This document shows positions 37,104 to 45,572 of a stretch of 64,000 nt of DNA, piece by piece; the first letter of the stretch is position 1; each line of letters opens with the position of its first letter. Source of the DNA: Corallococcus soli (GTDB lineage: Bacteria > Myxococcota > Myxococcia > Myxococcales > Myxococcaceae); assembly GCF_014930455.1 (NCBI RefSeq), contig NZ_JAAIYO010000010.1:248001-312000 (forward strand). Direction: 5' to 3'. Below the pieces are notes generated by a model. It ran no database searches, was not told the origin of the DNA, and worked only from the letters and a program-made list of their open reading frames with translations. The translations under genes were made by a program, and so were the position numbers.

Positions 37104-38267
37104 TCAGCGGCGCGTGCGGGGCGCGGCGCCTTCGTCCTGCGGAGGCGGGGGCGCGTGGTCGAGCGGATCCTCCACCTCCGCGCCCTCCCGTCGCTGCTTG
37201 TACTGCTCGCGCACGTAGGCCACGAGCTGATCCAGGTACGTGGACAGCGGCGGACACCGCACGCCGGTGCCATCCAGCAGCTCCAGCGTGTTGTGGCAGT
37301 TGTAGATGGCCAGGTGGTTCACGTAGCTGATGGCCGCGCGCTGGGGCCGGGCCAGCTTCTCCAGCAGCGGCAGCCGCAGCATCACGTCCGCGGCGCGCGC
37401 GGACAGGTTGAAGCGCGGCAGCTTCTTGTGGGACTTCTCCGCGATGAGCTCGTACACGCGCCGGGCGCTCATGGGGTTGGGGTCTACCAAGTGGAAGGTG
37501 CGGCCCTTCGCGCGCTCATCCCGCGACAGCCGCCACACCGCCTCCACCACGAAGTCCACCGGCACGACGTTGAGGGGCGCGACGCCGTTGCCCGGCAGCG
37601 GCAGCGGCACCACCAGCGGCGACGTGACGAGCAGGATGCCCAGGTAGTAGGGGCCCTCGAAGCGATCGATCGCCCCCGTGCGTGAATCGCCCACCACGCT
37701 GGAGGGGCGGAAGATGGTGATGGGGAGGGTGGCGGAGGCGCGCTGCACCAGCCGCTCCGCCTGGAACTTCGTCTCCTCGTAGGCGTTGCGGAAGGACTGG
37801 CCCCGGTCCAGCTCGTCCTCGGCGATGACGCCCACCCTGTCGCCGGACACGTAGCAGGTGGAGAAGTGGCTGAAGCGCGACAGGTTCTCGCAGTCGCGCG
37901 CCAGCTCCAGCAGGTTGCGCGTGCCGTCCACGTTCACCCGCCACGCGGTCTCCTTGGGCACGCCCAGCTGCGCCACCGCCGCCAGGTGGAAGATGTCCGT
38001 CACCCGCTCGCACAGGCGCTGGTACTCCTCGCCGGACAGGCCCAGGTGCATGTCCACCGCGTCGCCGGTGAGCAGCTCCACCTTGGCGCCCTGCACCTTC
38101 GCCGCCAGGGCCTGGGCCTCCTTGAAGGCCTTGGGCTGCACCAGCGCGTAGATGTGCCCCTGGGGGTCCTCCTTCGCGATGTGCTCCACCAGCCGCTTGC
38201 CGATGAAGCCCGGGTAGCCGGTGAGGAAGTAGGTGCCAGCGGTTCGCTTCTTCGGCGTGTCACTCAT
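37104..38267 (-). CDS. SDR-family NAD-dependent oxidoreductase, fatty acyl-CoA/thioester reductase-like
   Basis: A 387-residue extended short-chain dehydrogenase. The cofactor motif is YFLTGYPGFIGKRLVEHI (TGxxGFxG), and the catalytic YxxxK is NAYEETKFQAERLV. The blocks FHLAAVAQLGVPKETAWRVN and ITIFRPSSVVGDSRTGAIDR place it nearest the NAD_binding_4 (male-sterility, thioester reductase) group, which reduces acyl thioesters or sugar nucleotides. The C-terminal 30 residues are charged and Pro-rich. ATG 38267 gives the usual short N-terminus before the Rossmann strand. It begins 26 bp after the coaE stop, so it is probably in the same transcript. Substrate unknown. Confidence 0.78.
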   Translation of the reverse strand: MSDTPKKRTAGTYFLTGYPGFIGKRLVEHIAKEDPQGHIYALVQPKAFKEAQALAAKVQGAKVELLTGDAVDMHLGLSGEEYQRLCERVTDIFHLAAVAQLGVPKETAWRVNVDGTRNLLELARDCENLSRFSHFSTCYVSGDRVGVIAEDELDRGQSFRNAYEETKFQAERLVQRASATLPITIFRPSSVVGDSRTGAIDRFEGPYYLGILLVTSPLVVPLPLPGNGVAPLNVVPVDFVVEAVWRLSRDERAKGRTFHLVDPNPMSARRVYELIAEKSHKKLPRFNLSARAADVMLRLPLLEKLARPQRAAISYVNHLAIYNCHNTLELLDGTGVRCPPLSTYLDQLVAYVREQYKQRREGAEVEDPLDHAPPPPQDEGAAPRTRR

Positions 38268-38293
38268 TCGCGGCGCAGCATACCCGTCCGTCG

Positions 38294-38890
38294 TCAGCCG
38301 TGCGCGAGCATCGCCCGCCACACCGCCTCCACCTGGGGACGGGTGGACTCCGGCGCGCCACTGTTGTCGATGACCCAGGTGGCGTGCGCGCGCTTGTCGT
38401 CCAGGGCCATCTGCGCGGCGAGCCGCGCCTCCGCCGCGTCGGCGTCCAGCCCGTCGCGCGCCATCAGCCGCGCCTTCTGCACGTCCCGGGGCACCCACAC
38501 CACGGCCACGCCCTCCATGGCGGCGTGCAGGCCCGTCTCGATGAGCAGCGGCACGTCGTACACGACGTGGGTGAGGCCCTCCGCCTCCAGCGCCTGGAGC
38601 TTCTCCAGGAAGGCGGCGCGCACCTGGGGGTGCACGATGGCGTTGAGGGCGGCGCGCTCCTGGGGGTCCGCGAAGATGTGGGCGCCCAGCCTCACCCGGT
38701 CCAGGCGGCCGTCGGGGCCTACCACGCCGGGGAAGCGCTCGCGGATGCGCTGGAGGCCGGGCGTGCCGGGCTCCACCACCTCGCGGGCGATGACGTCCGC
38801 GTCCAGCACGCGCGCCCCCAGCTCGCGCAGCATGCGGCTCACCGTGCTCTTGCCTGAGGCGATGCCCCCCGTCAGCCCGAAGACGTGCAC
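38294..38890 (-). CDS. coaE: Dephospho-CoA kinase CoaE
   Basis: A 198-residue kinase for the last step of coenzyme A synthesis (ATP + dephospho-CoA). P-loop GLTGGIASGKST (5-16), the acceptor-binding LGARVLDADVIAREVV, the block HPQVRAAF and the lid segment LMARDGLDADAAEARLAAQ match the family. GTG start. Length is standard (195-205). The secreted-protein gene upstream ends 8 bp before, so the run 39381 to 37104 is likely one operon. Confidence 0.93.
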   Translation of the reverse strand: MHVFGLTGGIASGKSTVSRMLRELGARVLDADVIAREVVEPGTPGLQRIRERFPGVVGPDGRLDRVRLGAHIFADPQERAALNAIVHPQVRAAFLEKLQALEAEGLTHVVYDVPLLIETGLHAAMEGVAVVWVPRDVQKARLMARDGLDADAAEARLAAQMALDDKRAHATWVIDNSGAPESTRPQVEAVWRAMLAHG

Positions 38891-38898
38891 GGGGCGGG

Positions 38899-39381
38899 CT
38901 ACTTCGCGGCCTTGGGCGTGGTGAAGACGAAGGACTGCACCGTCTTGCCGTCCTCGTTGAAGAAGATGGCCACGCCCAGCTTCACGTAGAGGAAGTAGGT
39001 GCGGAAGTCGTCCGTCAGCTTGCGCAGGTAGCAGGGCGTGCTGGGCGCCGCCCCGCCGGGGCACGCGGGGCCGTAGCTGTTCTCGATGGTGTCCTTCTCG
39101 ATGACGGGCGCGGGGAACACGTCGATGCGCTCCACCTGCTGGGTGGCCGGGTCCACCTTGAACTGGGCCTGGGTGGTGCCCTTGATGGCCTCCTTGGCGA
39201 AGTAGGCGAGGATCTCCTTGCCGTCCTGGGACATGGTCCGGGACGGCTCGCCGAACTTCTTCACGATGTCCTCCTTCTTGGAGGACCCGGGCTCGATGCC
39301 CTGCCAGGGCTTGGCGGAAGCAGGCAGGGAGACGGCGATGGCGGCGACGGCGAAAAGGACGGCAATGACGGGGGTGCGCAT
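38899..39381 (-). CDS. Secreted BamE/SmpA-like protein of unknown function
   Basis: A 160-residue exported protein: signal peptide MRTPVIAVLFAVAAIAVSLP with cleavage after ASA. The segment PGSSKKEDIVKKFGEPSRTM resembles the (T/S)xxxVxxxLGxP helix-turn of SmpA/OmlA/BamE-fold proteins. Two cysteines (CPGGAAPSTPC) could form a disulphide. There is no lipobox. It heads the coaE-SDR operon, but nothing links it functionally to CoA synthesis. Confidence 0.68.
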   Translation of the reverse strand: MRTPVIAVLFAVAAIAVSLPASAKPWQGIEPGSSKKEDIVKKFGEPSRTMSQDGKEILAYFAKEAIKGTTQAQFKVDPATQQVERIDVFPAPVIEKDTIENSYGPACPGGAAPSTPCYLRKLTDDFRTYFLYVKLGVAIFFNEDGKTVQSFVFTTPKAAK

Positions 39382-39479
39382 CTCGACTCCTCCCTAGCGG
39401 ATCAGGCGGCCGCGCCTCAAGGTCCGTGTCCTGAAGCGACGGGCGTGTCCACCCGGCATTCAATCACGAACGAGACGCC

Positions 39480-39508
39480 TTGCCCCCTCCGGGGGGCTCT
39501 GCTACGTG
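39480..39508 (+). promoter_or_regulatory. Possible sigma-70 promoter for the cytochrome gene (near-leaderless)
   Basis: TTGCCC (39480-39485), a 17-bp spacer and TACGTG (39503-39508). The start codon at 39517 would be within a few bases of the transcription start. Confidence 0.4.
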
Positions 39509-39516
39509 CTCGGGCC

Positions 39517-40029
39517 ATGCGTTCTCGTGCCTTCCGGGTCTTTTCCGCCCTCCTGCTCGCCGCTTCGAGCGGTCTTGCCGGGGCTGCGGACTTCACGGGT
39601 CCCGACAGCTGCAAGGGGTGCCACCCGGAGGCGTACGACGCGTGGATGAAGTCCAAGCACGCCCGGGCCACGGACACGTTGGCGGAGGGGCAGAAGAAGG
39701 ACGCGCGCTGCCTGTCCTGCCACGCGCCGGACCAGGGCGAGCAGACGCTCACCGGCGTCACCTGCGAGACGTGCCACGGCGGCGGGCAGTACTACTCCCC
39801 GTCCTACGTGATGAAGGACCCGGAGCTGGCGCGGCTGGTGGGGCTGGTGGACCCGTCGGAGAAGCAGTGCCGCACCTGCCATGACGCCTCGTCTCCCTCC
39901 CTGCGCCCGTTCGACTTCAAGGAAGCGCTGAAGGCCATCGACCACTGGTCCGCCGAACGCGCCCGCAAGCAGCAGCCGCGCGCGGACGCGGCCCCCTCCA
40001 CGCCGGCACCCGCCACGGCGAAGAAGTGA
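39517..40029 (+). CDS. Periplasmic tetrahaem c-type cytochrome (c554/cytochrome family)
   Basis: A 170-residue exported cytochrome. The signal peptide (MRSRAFRVFSALLLAASSGL, cleavage after AGA) is followed by four CxxCH haem sites: CKGCH (32-36), CLSCH, CETCH and CRTCH. The block PDSCKGCHPEAYDAWMKSKH is that of the cytochrome c554 family, with YDAWMKSKHA giving a distal His ligand. The Ala/Pro/Lys-rich tail has no domain. Likely an electron carrier in the periplasm; the partner is unknown. It lies 7 bp before engB and probably shares its transcript. Confidence 0.86.
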   Translation: MRSRAFRVFSALLLAASSGLAGAADFTGPDSCKGCHPEAYDAWMKSKHARATDTLAEGQKKDARCLSCHAPDQGEQTLTGVTCETCHGGGQYYSPSYVMKDPELARLVGLVDPSEKQCRTCHDASSPSLRPFDFKEALKAIDHWSAERARKQQPRADAAPSTPAPATAKK

Positions 40030-40036
40030 CCCCTTC

Positions 40037-40657
40037 TTGATCAAGATCCTCGACTCCCGCTTCGTCACCACCGCCGTGGAACTCAAGGGCCTGCCCACGG
40101 ACCACGCCGCGGAGGTCGCCTTCGTCGGCCGCTCCAACGTGGGCAAGTCGTCCATGATCAACGCCCTGACGAACCGGCGGAAGCTGGTGCGCGTGTCCAA
40201 CACGCCCGGGCGCACCCGCACGCTCAACTTCTTCGACGTGGACCTGGACCGCGACGGCCAGCGCCACACGGTGCGGCTGGCGGACCTGCCCGGCTACGGC
40301 TTCGCCAAGGCGAGCAAGACGGACAAGGCCCAGTGGCAGGAGATGATCACCTCCTACCTGAAGCACCGTCACCGGCTGGAGGTGGTGGTGAGCATCATCG
40401 ACGCGGAGGTGGGGCCGTCTCCGGAGGACCTGCGCACGCTCGACTACCTTCAGGAGCACAACCGCCGCATCCTCGTGGTGGCCACGAAGATCGACCGGCT
40501 GACCAAGGCCCAGCGCAAGCCCCGGCTCAACGCCCTCTGCGCGCAGCTGGAGCTGCCCCGCGAGGCGCTGGTTCCGTTCTCCTCCACCGAAAAGCTGGGC
40601 GTGGAGGAGGTGTGGGGCACGCTGCTGGACACCTTCGGCAAGGCCACCCGCGTCTGA
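40037..40657 (+). CDS. engB: Ribosome biogenesis GTP-binding protein EngB (YihA/YsxC)
   Basis: A 206-residue GTPase needed for 50S ribosome assembly. G1 is GRSNVGKSS (31-39), G2 is NTPGRTRTLNFF, G3 is DLPGYGFAK and G4 is ATKIDRLTK. The TTG start gives the typical N-terminus (MIKILDSRFVTTA) and follows the cytochrome stop by 7 bp. Length is standard (195-210). Confidence 0.93.
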   Translation: MIKILDSRFVTTAVELKGLPTDHAAEVAFVGRSNVGKSSMINALTNRRKLVRVSNTPGRTRTLNFFDVDLDRDGQRHTVRLADLPGYGFAKASKTDKAQWQEMITSYLKHRHRLEVVVSIIDAEVGPSPEDLRTLDYLQEHNRRILVVATKIDRLTKAQRKPRLNALCAQLELPREALVPFSSTEKLGVEEVWGTLLDTFGKATRV

Positions 40658-40696
40658 GTCTCCCGGGTCCGGGCACGCTGTGGTAGCACCCCCGGC

Positions 40697-42358
40697 GTGT
40701 CCCAGAACGGCAAGACGAACGGTGGTGCTGCGCCCCTCGCTCCTCGCGAGGTGCGTCAGCGGTTGATGCAGCTGAGCCCCCGCAGGCGCGTGGAGGCCCT
40801 CTTCGACGCGCAGGACACGGCCGCGCTGGTGCGCTCGCTGCCCGCGGAGGACCTGTACGTCACCATCCAGGAAGTCGGCCTCGCGGACTCCACGGAGCTG
40901 GTGCAGCTGGCGTCCCCCGCGCAGTTCCGCACCTTCGTGGACCTGGGCGGGTGGGTGAAGGACAAGGTGGATCCGCACGCGGTGCTGACGTGGCTGCGGG
41001 CCGCGCGCGGGGACGAACCCGAAGACTTCATGCGCAAGCTGCACGCGGTGGACCTGGAGGTGGTGGAGACGCTCCTCAAGGAGTTCACCACCGTGTACGA
41101 CCTGGAGGAGGACCCGGACGCCAACCCCCAGGGCATGGCGGTGGAGACGCCGGAGGGCCGCTACCTGGTCGAAATCAAGCTGGAGGGCGTGGAGATGTCC
41201 GCCATGCGCGCCATCGTGAACGACCTCATCGCGGAGAACCCCTTCGAGTCGGTGCGCCTCTTTGAAGCGGTGCGCTGGGAGATTCCCTCCGAGCTGGAGG
41301 AGACGGCGTTCCAGTTCCGCCGCGCGCGCCTCGCCGACCTGGGCTTCCCCTCGCTGGAGGACGCCCTGGCGCTCTTCAGCCGCGTGGACGTGCCGCCCCG
41401 GCCCGCGGGCCACGCGGCCCCCGCGCTCACCACCACGGGCGGGCACCTGGACTACGTGGAGGCGGCCTTCCGGGATTTGTCCGACGTGGAGCGGATGAAC
41501 GCGGAGGACGAGCTGCGCGAGGTGGCCAACGCGGTGCTCGTCGCGGAGCTGGGGGACCCGGGGGACCTGGACGCCGTGCGCCGCGTGGGCGAATGGGTGC
41601 GCGACTACCTGTCGCTGGGCCTGGAGCACCTGACGGGCGGGGACCCGGCCCGGGCGCCGGACGCGCTGCGCGACACGCCCCTGCGCCGCGTCTTCCAGGT
41701 GGGCTTCACGCTGACGCTCCAGCTCAAGTACCGCGCGGACCGGCTCTTCAAGCAGGAGTTCATGAAGCTGGATGACGTGCCGCTGGTGCTGCCCGAAGAG
41801 GCCGCGGCGCTGGAGGCCCTGCGCCGCAAGCGCCCCCGTCGCGCGCTGCGCGTGCCGGGCGCGGAGGCGGTGCCGTTCCGCTCGCTGCGGGAGGTGGCCT
41901 CGTCGGAGGTGCTGCTGGCGCGCGCCGAAGGCCAGGTGTCCGCGCTGGGCGCGCTCCTGGGCGGCGCGGAGGGCCCGGCTCACACCGTGCTGGCGCGCTT
42001 CGGCGTGTCCTTGGACGTGCTGGGCGTGGAGCGGCTGTGGGCGGCGGTGGTGGCCATGGCCGTCCTGGAGGAGCGCGTGGACGTGCGCCCCGTGCCGCTG
42101 GGCCGCACGGTGGAGCTGGGGCAGCGCCTGTTCGAAGGCAGCCCGGAGTCCCCGCGCCTGCGCCCGAGCGCGGGGGAGCGCGCGCTGGCGGTGCTGGGGC
42201 CCGCGGTGCCGGACGACGCCCGGGAGGAGCTGCGTCGGGTGGTGAACGTCACGCTGACGCGGCTGCTGTCGGAGCTGGGCACGCCGTGGCTGCGCGAGGG
42301 GCGCCTGGACCTCATCGCCTCCGCGGTCCTTCCGATGGAGAGCGCGCCGGTCCCGTAG
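40697..42358 (+). CDS. DUF6178 family protein
   Basis: A 553-residue cytoplasmic protein without signal peptide or TM segments. It is almost all helical, with charged Leu-rich repeats (LMQLSPRRRVEALFDAQDTA, LVRSLPAEDLYVTIQEVGLA, WLRAARGDEPEDFMRKLHAV). The sequence pattern fits the DUF6178 family of deltaproteobacteria and myxobacteria, whose function is unknown; that recognition is from memory. GTG start 40 bp after engB. A SPAQFRTFVDLGGWVKDKVD segment resembles the scaffold repeats found in metal-transporter regulatory domains, but I would not push this. Confidence 0.65.
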   Translation: MSQNGKTNGGAAPLAPREVRQRLMQLSPRRRVEALFDAQDTAALVRSLPAEDLYVTIQEVGLADSTELVQLASPAQFRTFVDLGGWVKDKVDPHAVLTWLRAARGDEPEDFMRKLHAVDLEVVETLLKEFTTVYDLEEDPDANPQGMAVETPEGRYLVEIKLEGVEMSAMRAIVNDLIAENPFESVRLFEAVRWEIPSELEETAFQFRRARLADLGFPSLEDALALFSRVDVPPRPAGHAAPALTTTGGHLDYVEAAFRDLSDVERMNAEDELREVANAVLVAELGDPGDLDAVRRVGEWVRDYLSLGLEHLTGGDPARAPDALRDTPLRRVFQVGFTLTLQLKYRADRLFKQEFMKLDDVPLVLPEEAAALEALRRKRPRRALRVPGAEAVPFRSLREVASSEVLLARAEGQVSALGALLGGAEGPAHTVLARFGVSLDVLGVERLWAAVVAMAVLEERVDVRPVPLGRTVELGQRLFEGSPESPRLRPSAGERALAVLGPAVPDDAREELRRVVNVTLTRLLSELGTPWLREGRLDLIASAVLPMESAPVP

Positions 42359-42440
42359 CTTTTTCAGCCTTGCCCGGCCCGCCGGTCGGGGGCGATCACG
42401 CAACTGCCCGTAGATACAGGCCTCGCTCGCCCCCATCCCC

Positions 42441-42456
42441 TGGCACGCCCGCTGCT
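42441..42456 (+). promoter_or_regulatory. Putative sigma-54 promoter for the polysaccharide genes
   Basis: TGGCACG (-24, 42441-42447), four bases, then CTGCT (-12, 42452-42456), against the consensus TGGCACG-N4-TTGCW. There is one mismatch, GG/GC spacing is exact, and the site lies about 150 bp before the polymerase gene start, inside a non-coding gap. Myxobacteria use many sigma-54 promoters for development and surface structures. Confidence 0.6.
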
Positions 42457-42604
42457 TTGCCCACCGCCCGCTGGCCCTGTGTCGTCGGTCGGCTCGCACC
42501 TTCGCGAGCTGCCCGCGGCGTGAGTGGCCGGCCAACGGCTTTCCAAGAGGGCCAGGGGCACGCGTGTGACGGGACGAGCGACCGACAGCGAAGGGGTGGA
42601 GTTC

Positions 42605-43888
42605 ATGGGACCGGGCGCGCAGGGGCAGCGTCGCGACGTGCTGGCTTTCTTCCTGCTCGTGGGGTTCGCGGCGGTGATGTACGCGGTGCCGGGTGAGTGG
42701 ATCCCCGCGCTGGCGCCGCTGCGGCTGGCGCTCCTGACGTCGGGCCTGGCGGCCGGACTGATGGTGCTGCGGCGGCTGGGCAAGGCGGAGCCCGTCTATT
42801 TCGACGGCGCGCGGGGCATCGCGCTGCTGGCGTTCTCGTCGCTGGCGTTCTGCTCGGTGGCGTGGTCCGTCAATCCGGACGTGACGCGCTTCCAGGGCGT
42901 GGAGCTCTTGAAGCTCACGGCCATCTACCTGACGCTCGTCAACGTCATCACCACCGGCAAGCGGCTGGCGGCGATGTGCGCGGCCATGGTGCTGGGCGCC
43001 ATCGTGACGTCCATTGGCGTCATCAACTGGTACATCGTCGGCGAGAACATGGTGGAGGGCTTCCGTTCGCGCTGGGTCGGCGTGTACGCGGACCCCAACC
43101 ACATGGCCATGAACATGGTGGTGGTGGTGCCGCTCGCGGTGGCCTTCCTGGCGCGCAAGCGCACCCCGTGGTTCTTCCGCGTGCTGTGCGGCCTGTCCGC
43201 GGTGCTGTCGGTGGTGGCCATCGTGTTGTCGCACTCGCGCGGTGGCTTCATCGGCCTGTCGGTGGCGATGGCGCTGTGGGCCATCCGCGAGAAGCGCCGC
43301 ATGCAGGCCATCGTGCTGGGCAGCGTGTTCGTGCTGGGCCTGGTGGTGTTCGCGCCCAAGAGCTTCTGGCAGCGCAACGAGACGGTGGCGACGTTCCACG
43401 AGGACGCGTCCGCCATGGGCCGTGTGTACGCGTGGCAGGTGGCCAGCCGCATGAGCCTGGACAAGCCGCTGCTGGGCGTGGGCGCGGGCGGCTTCCGCTA
43501 CGCGTGGTTCGAATACGCCCCGCCGGAAGCGCACCGCGCCTACGTGGCGCACAACATCTTCCTGGACGTCATCGGGGAGATGGGCTGGGTGGGCCTGCTG
43601 TTCTTCCTGGTGTTCGTGGGTGGCTCCGTCGGCGGCGCGGCGGCGGCCTCCGCGGATCCAGAGTCAGGGTGGCTCGCGCGGGCGCTGTTCGCGTCGGTTG
43701 CGGGCTACCTCGTCTGTGACTTGTTCTCGGGCTACATCCTGTCCGCGCATTGCTACGTGCTCTTCGGCCTGGCCGCGAGCGCGCACCGCATCGCGCAGGC
43801 ACGGGAGCGGGCCCTGGCGGTGGGGAGGCAGCCGGCCGTGCAGCAGGCGCCGGCGGCCACGTGGGAGGGGTCTGGGCATGCGGCGTGA
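42605..43888 (+). CDS. O-antigen ligase/polymerase family membrane protein (Wzy_C)
   Basis: A 427-residue polytopic inner-membrane protein with about 11-12 predicted helices. The Wzy_C/O-antigen ligase core is visible: GVYADPNHMAMNMVVVVPLA, IVLSHSRGGFIGLSVAMALW, and after the large periplasmic loop LLGVGAGGFRYAWFEYAPPE with HNIFLDVIGEMGWVGLLFF. Such proteins polymerise or transfer lipid-linked polysaccharide repeats. ATG 42605 is chosen since GGGGTGGAG precedes it; an in-frame GTG at 42524 would add a basic non-membrane extension. The glycosyltransferase gene follows within 10 bp. Confidence 0.85.
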   Translation: MGPGAQGQRRDVLAFFLLVGFAAVMYAVPGEWIPALAPLRLALLTSGLAAGLMVLRRLGKAEPVYFDGARGIALLAFSSLAFCSVAWSVNPDVTRFQGVELLKLTAIYLTLVNVITTGKRLAAMCAAMVLGAIVTSIGVINWYIVGENMVEGFRSRWVGVYADPNHMAMNMVVVVPLAVAFLARKRTPWFFRVLCGLSAVLSVVAIVLSHSRGGFIGLSVAMALWAIREKRRMQAIVLGSVFVLGLVVFAPKSFWQRNETVATFHEDASAMGRVYAWQVASRMSLDKPLLGVGAGGFRYAWFEYAPPEAHRAYVAHNIFLDVIGEMGWVGLLFFLVFVGGSVGGAAAASADPESGWLARALFASVAGYLVCDLFSGYILSAHCYVLFGLAASAHRIAQARERALAVGRQPAVQQAPAATWEGSGHAA

Positions 43889-43898
43889 GGAAGCACGG

Positions 43899-45029
43899 AT
43901 GGGGCGGGAGCCCCTCCGTTTGGTGCAGTTCACCCGGTCGTTCCACATTGGTGGCACCGAAGTGCAGGTGCTGGAGTTGCTGCGCGGCCTGCCGCCCAGC
44001 TACCGGTTGCAGGTGTCGGTGCTGGAGGAGGAAGGGCCCCTGATGGGCTCGGTGTGGAAGCTGGGCCACGCGCCGGAGGTCTTCTCCCTCAAGGGCACGC
44101 TCGCGCAGCCGAACACGCTCGTGCAGCTCTACCGGCTGTCACGCTGGCTCAAGCAGCACCGCGTGCAGCTGGTGCACGTGCACGACTTCTACTCCAGCAT
44201 CCTCGCGGTGCCGGCCGCGAAGCTCGCCGGCGCGAAGGTCATCGTCGGGCGCCTGGACCTGTCCCACTGGCAGGGCAAGGCCCGCCGCCTGCTGCACGCG
44301 CAGGTGACGCGCATGGCGGACCACGTCATCGCCAACGCGGGCGCCATCCGCACCCTGCTCATGGAAGAGGAGGGCCTGCCCGCCGAGCGCATCTCCGTCA
44401 TCCACAACGGCCTGGACCTTGCCCGCTTTGACGCCCGCGCCGCGGAGGGCGTCAAGGCGCCGCTGCCGCCGGAGACCCCGGGCGTCCCCACCGTCATCCA
44501 CGTGGCCAACATGAGCCACCCCGTGAAGCGGCAGGAGGACCTGCTCCTCGCGCTCGCCATGCTGCGTCATGAGGGCGTCCCGCTGAACGCCTGGCTCGTG
44601 GGGGATGGTCCGCGCCGGCCCGGCCTGGAGAAGATGGCGCGGGAGCTGGGGGTGGCGGACGGGGTGCACTTCCTCAAGCACCGCACGGACGTGCCGGCGC
44701 TCTATGGCCGTGCCACCTTCGGCGTCCTGTGCTCCTCCGCGGAGGGCATGTCCAACGCGGTGATGGAGGGCATGGCCGCGGGCCTCCCCATGGTCGTCAC
44801 CCGAGTGGGCGGCAACCCGGACCTCATCGTGGACGGCGAGCGGGGCCTCCTGGTGGACCCGGAGCGGCCCGCCCAGCTGGCCCAGGCCTTCCGGCGGCTC
44901 TTGAACCACCCGGAGGAGGCCCGGAAGATGGGCAAGGCCGCCCGGGGCTTCGTCGCCCGCGAGCTGTCCCTGGAGAAGATGGTGCGTCAGCATGACGCCC
45001 TGTACCGCCAGGTCGCACAGCTTCCCTGA
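43899..45029 (+). CDS. GT4-family glycosyltransferase
   Basis: A 376-residue GT-B fold glycosyltransferase. The N-terminal acceptor domain has FTRSFHIGGTEVQVLELLRG, and the C-terminal nucleotide-sugar domain has VANMSHPVKRQEDLLLALAM, WLVGDGPRRPGLEKMARELG and the EX7E motif in SSAEGMSNAVMEGMAAGLPM. It probably adds a sugar to the polysaccharide handled by the adjacent polymerase. ATG 43899 has GAGGAAG upstream; an alternative ATG at 43878 overlaps the polymerase stop. Substrate unknown. Confidence 0.86.
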   Translation: MGREPLRLVQFTRSFHIGGTEVQVLELLRGLPPSYRLQVSVLEEEGPLMGSVWKLGHAPEVFSLKGTLAQPNTLVQLYRLSRWLKQHRVQLVHVHDFYSSILAVPAAKLAGAKVIVGRLDLSHWQGKARRLLHAQVTRMADHVIANAGAIRTLLMEEEGLPAERISVIHNGLDLARFDARAAEGVKAPLPPETPGVPTVIHVANMSHPVKRQEDLLLALAMLRHEGVPLNAWLVGDGPRRPGLEKMARELGVADGVHFLKHRTDVPALYGRATFGVLCSSAEGMSNAVMEGMAAGLPMVVTRVGGNPDLIVDGERGLLVDPERPAQLAQAFRRLLNHPEEARKMGKAARGFVARELSLEKMVRQHDALYRQVAQLP

Positions 45030-45037
45030 GAGTGGAA

Positions 45038-45055
45038 CCGGCCCTCCAGGGCCGG
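45038..45055 (+). terminator. Hairpin directly after the glycosyltransferase gene
   Basis: CCGGCCCT and AGGGCCGG (8 bp, perfect) around CC, 8 bp after the stop codon. No T-run follows, so read-through is possible. Confidence 0.45.
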
Positions 45056-45179
45056 GAAATGTCAGACCGATCTGGATAATCCGAGCCCGTCCTCAAGCAA
45101 TTGGGGGCGGGCGCGTTCGTATGTTGGCGGGGGGGCTTCCAGCCGCGTCGCACCCTGTGTGTTTAATTTATAGATGGGA

Positions 45180-45510
45180 ATAGCTCGTTTTTCGTGGAGA
45201 TTGGTGGGAAGCCTGTGGTAATGGCGCGACAGGCGTTGCGACCCGAGCGCGCCGTGCCCACCGTGGTGGGCGTCGGATCAGGCGGTGCAGGAATCGCCGC
45301 GGACCTGACGGGGTTTTGAAGGGAGCGGACGTCGAGCGCGGGGCCCGGAGATACGGGACGCGGGGCGGACGCGGAACATGAAGGTGGCGCGGAGTGGGCG
45401 TAAGGCCCGCATCCGCATCCGCCGCGACTTTACGAGGCCCTGCCAGTCGGCACGCGGCCCGGGGCGCTCGCCGGTAAAACTCCAAGGTGCCGGCGAGCGC
45501 TCTCTTTTTT
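45180..45510 (+). ncRNA. Candidate non-coding RNA ending at a strong intrinsic terminator
   Basis: The 543-bp gap between the glycosyltransferase gene and the convergent cyclodeaminase gene holds no credible gene, yet ends in a textbook terminator (45464-45510). About 300 bp upstream is the most A/T-rich spot nearby (45161-45175), with TTTAAT and TATAGA as possible -10 boxes but no good -35. A transcript of about 330 nt is inferred. The sequence shows none of the conserved blocks I know for RNase P, tmRNA, SRP or 6S RNA. It could instead be a long 3' UTR of the glycosyltransferase transcript. Confidence 0.35.
45464..45510 (+). terminator. Strong intrinsic terminator
   Basis: Perfect 11-bp stem GCGCTCGCCGG / CCGGCGAGCGC with a 15-base loop, followed by TCTCTTTTTT (45501-45510). 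Orientation is plus strand only; the minus-strand reading has no T-run. Confidence 0.85.
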
Positions 45511-45572
45511 GTCCTCGGGGCAGGCGTCCTGACAGGTCGCCTGTCTCGCCCAGACGCTCTGGGTGGGATGGC

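Noticed and set aside
39917-43552. Minus-strand open frame of 1211 codons opposite engB, DUF6178 and the polymerase gene
   Set aside because: Crosses three well-supported plus-strand genes and has His/Arg-rich composition only.
45050-45510. RNase P, tmRNA, SRP or 6S RNA
   Set aside because: None of the conserved sequence blocks that I know for these RNAs is present, so only an unassigned candidate RNA is listed.
45378-45560. Small gene starting at ATG 45378
   Set aside because: The frame runs through the strong terminator and continues into antisense of the cyclodeaminase gene; composition is Arg-rich and featureless.
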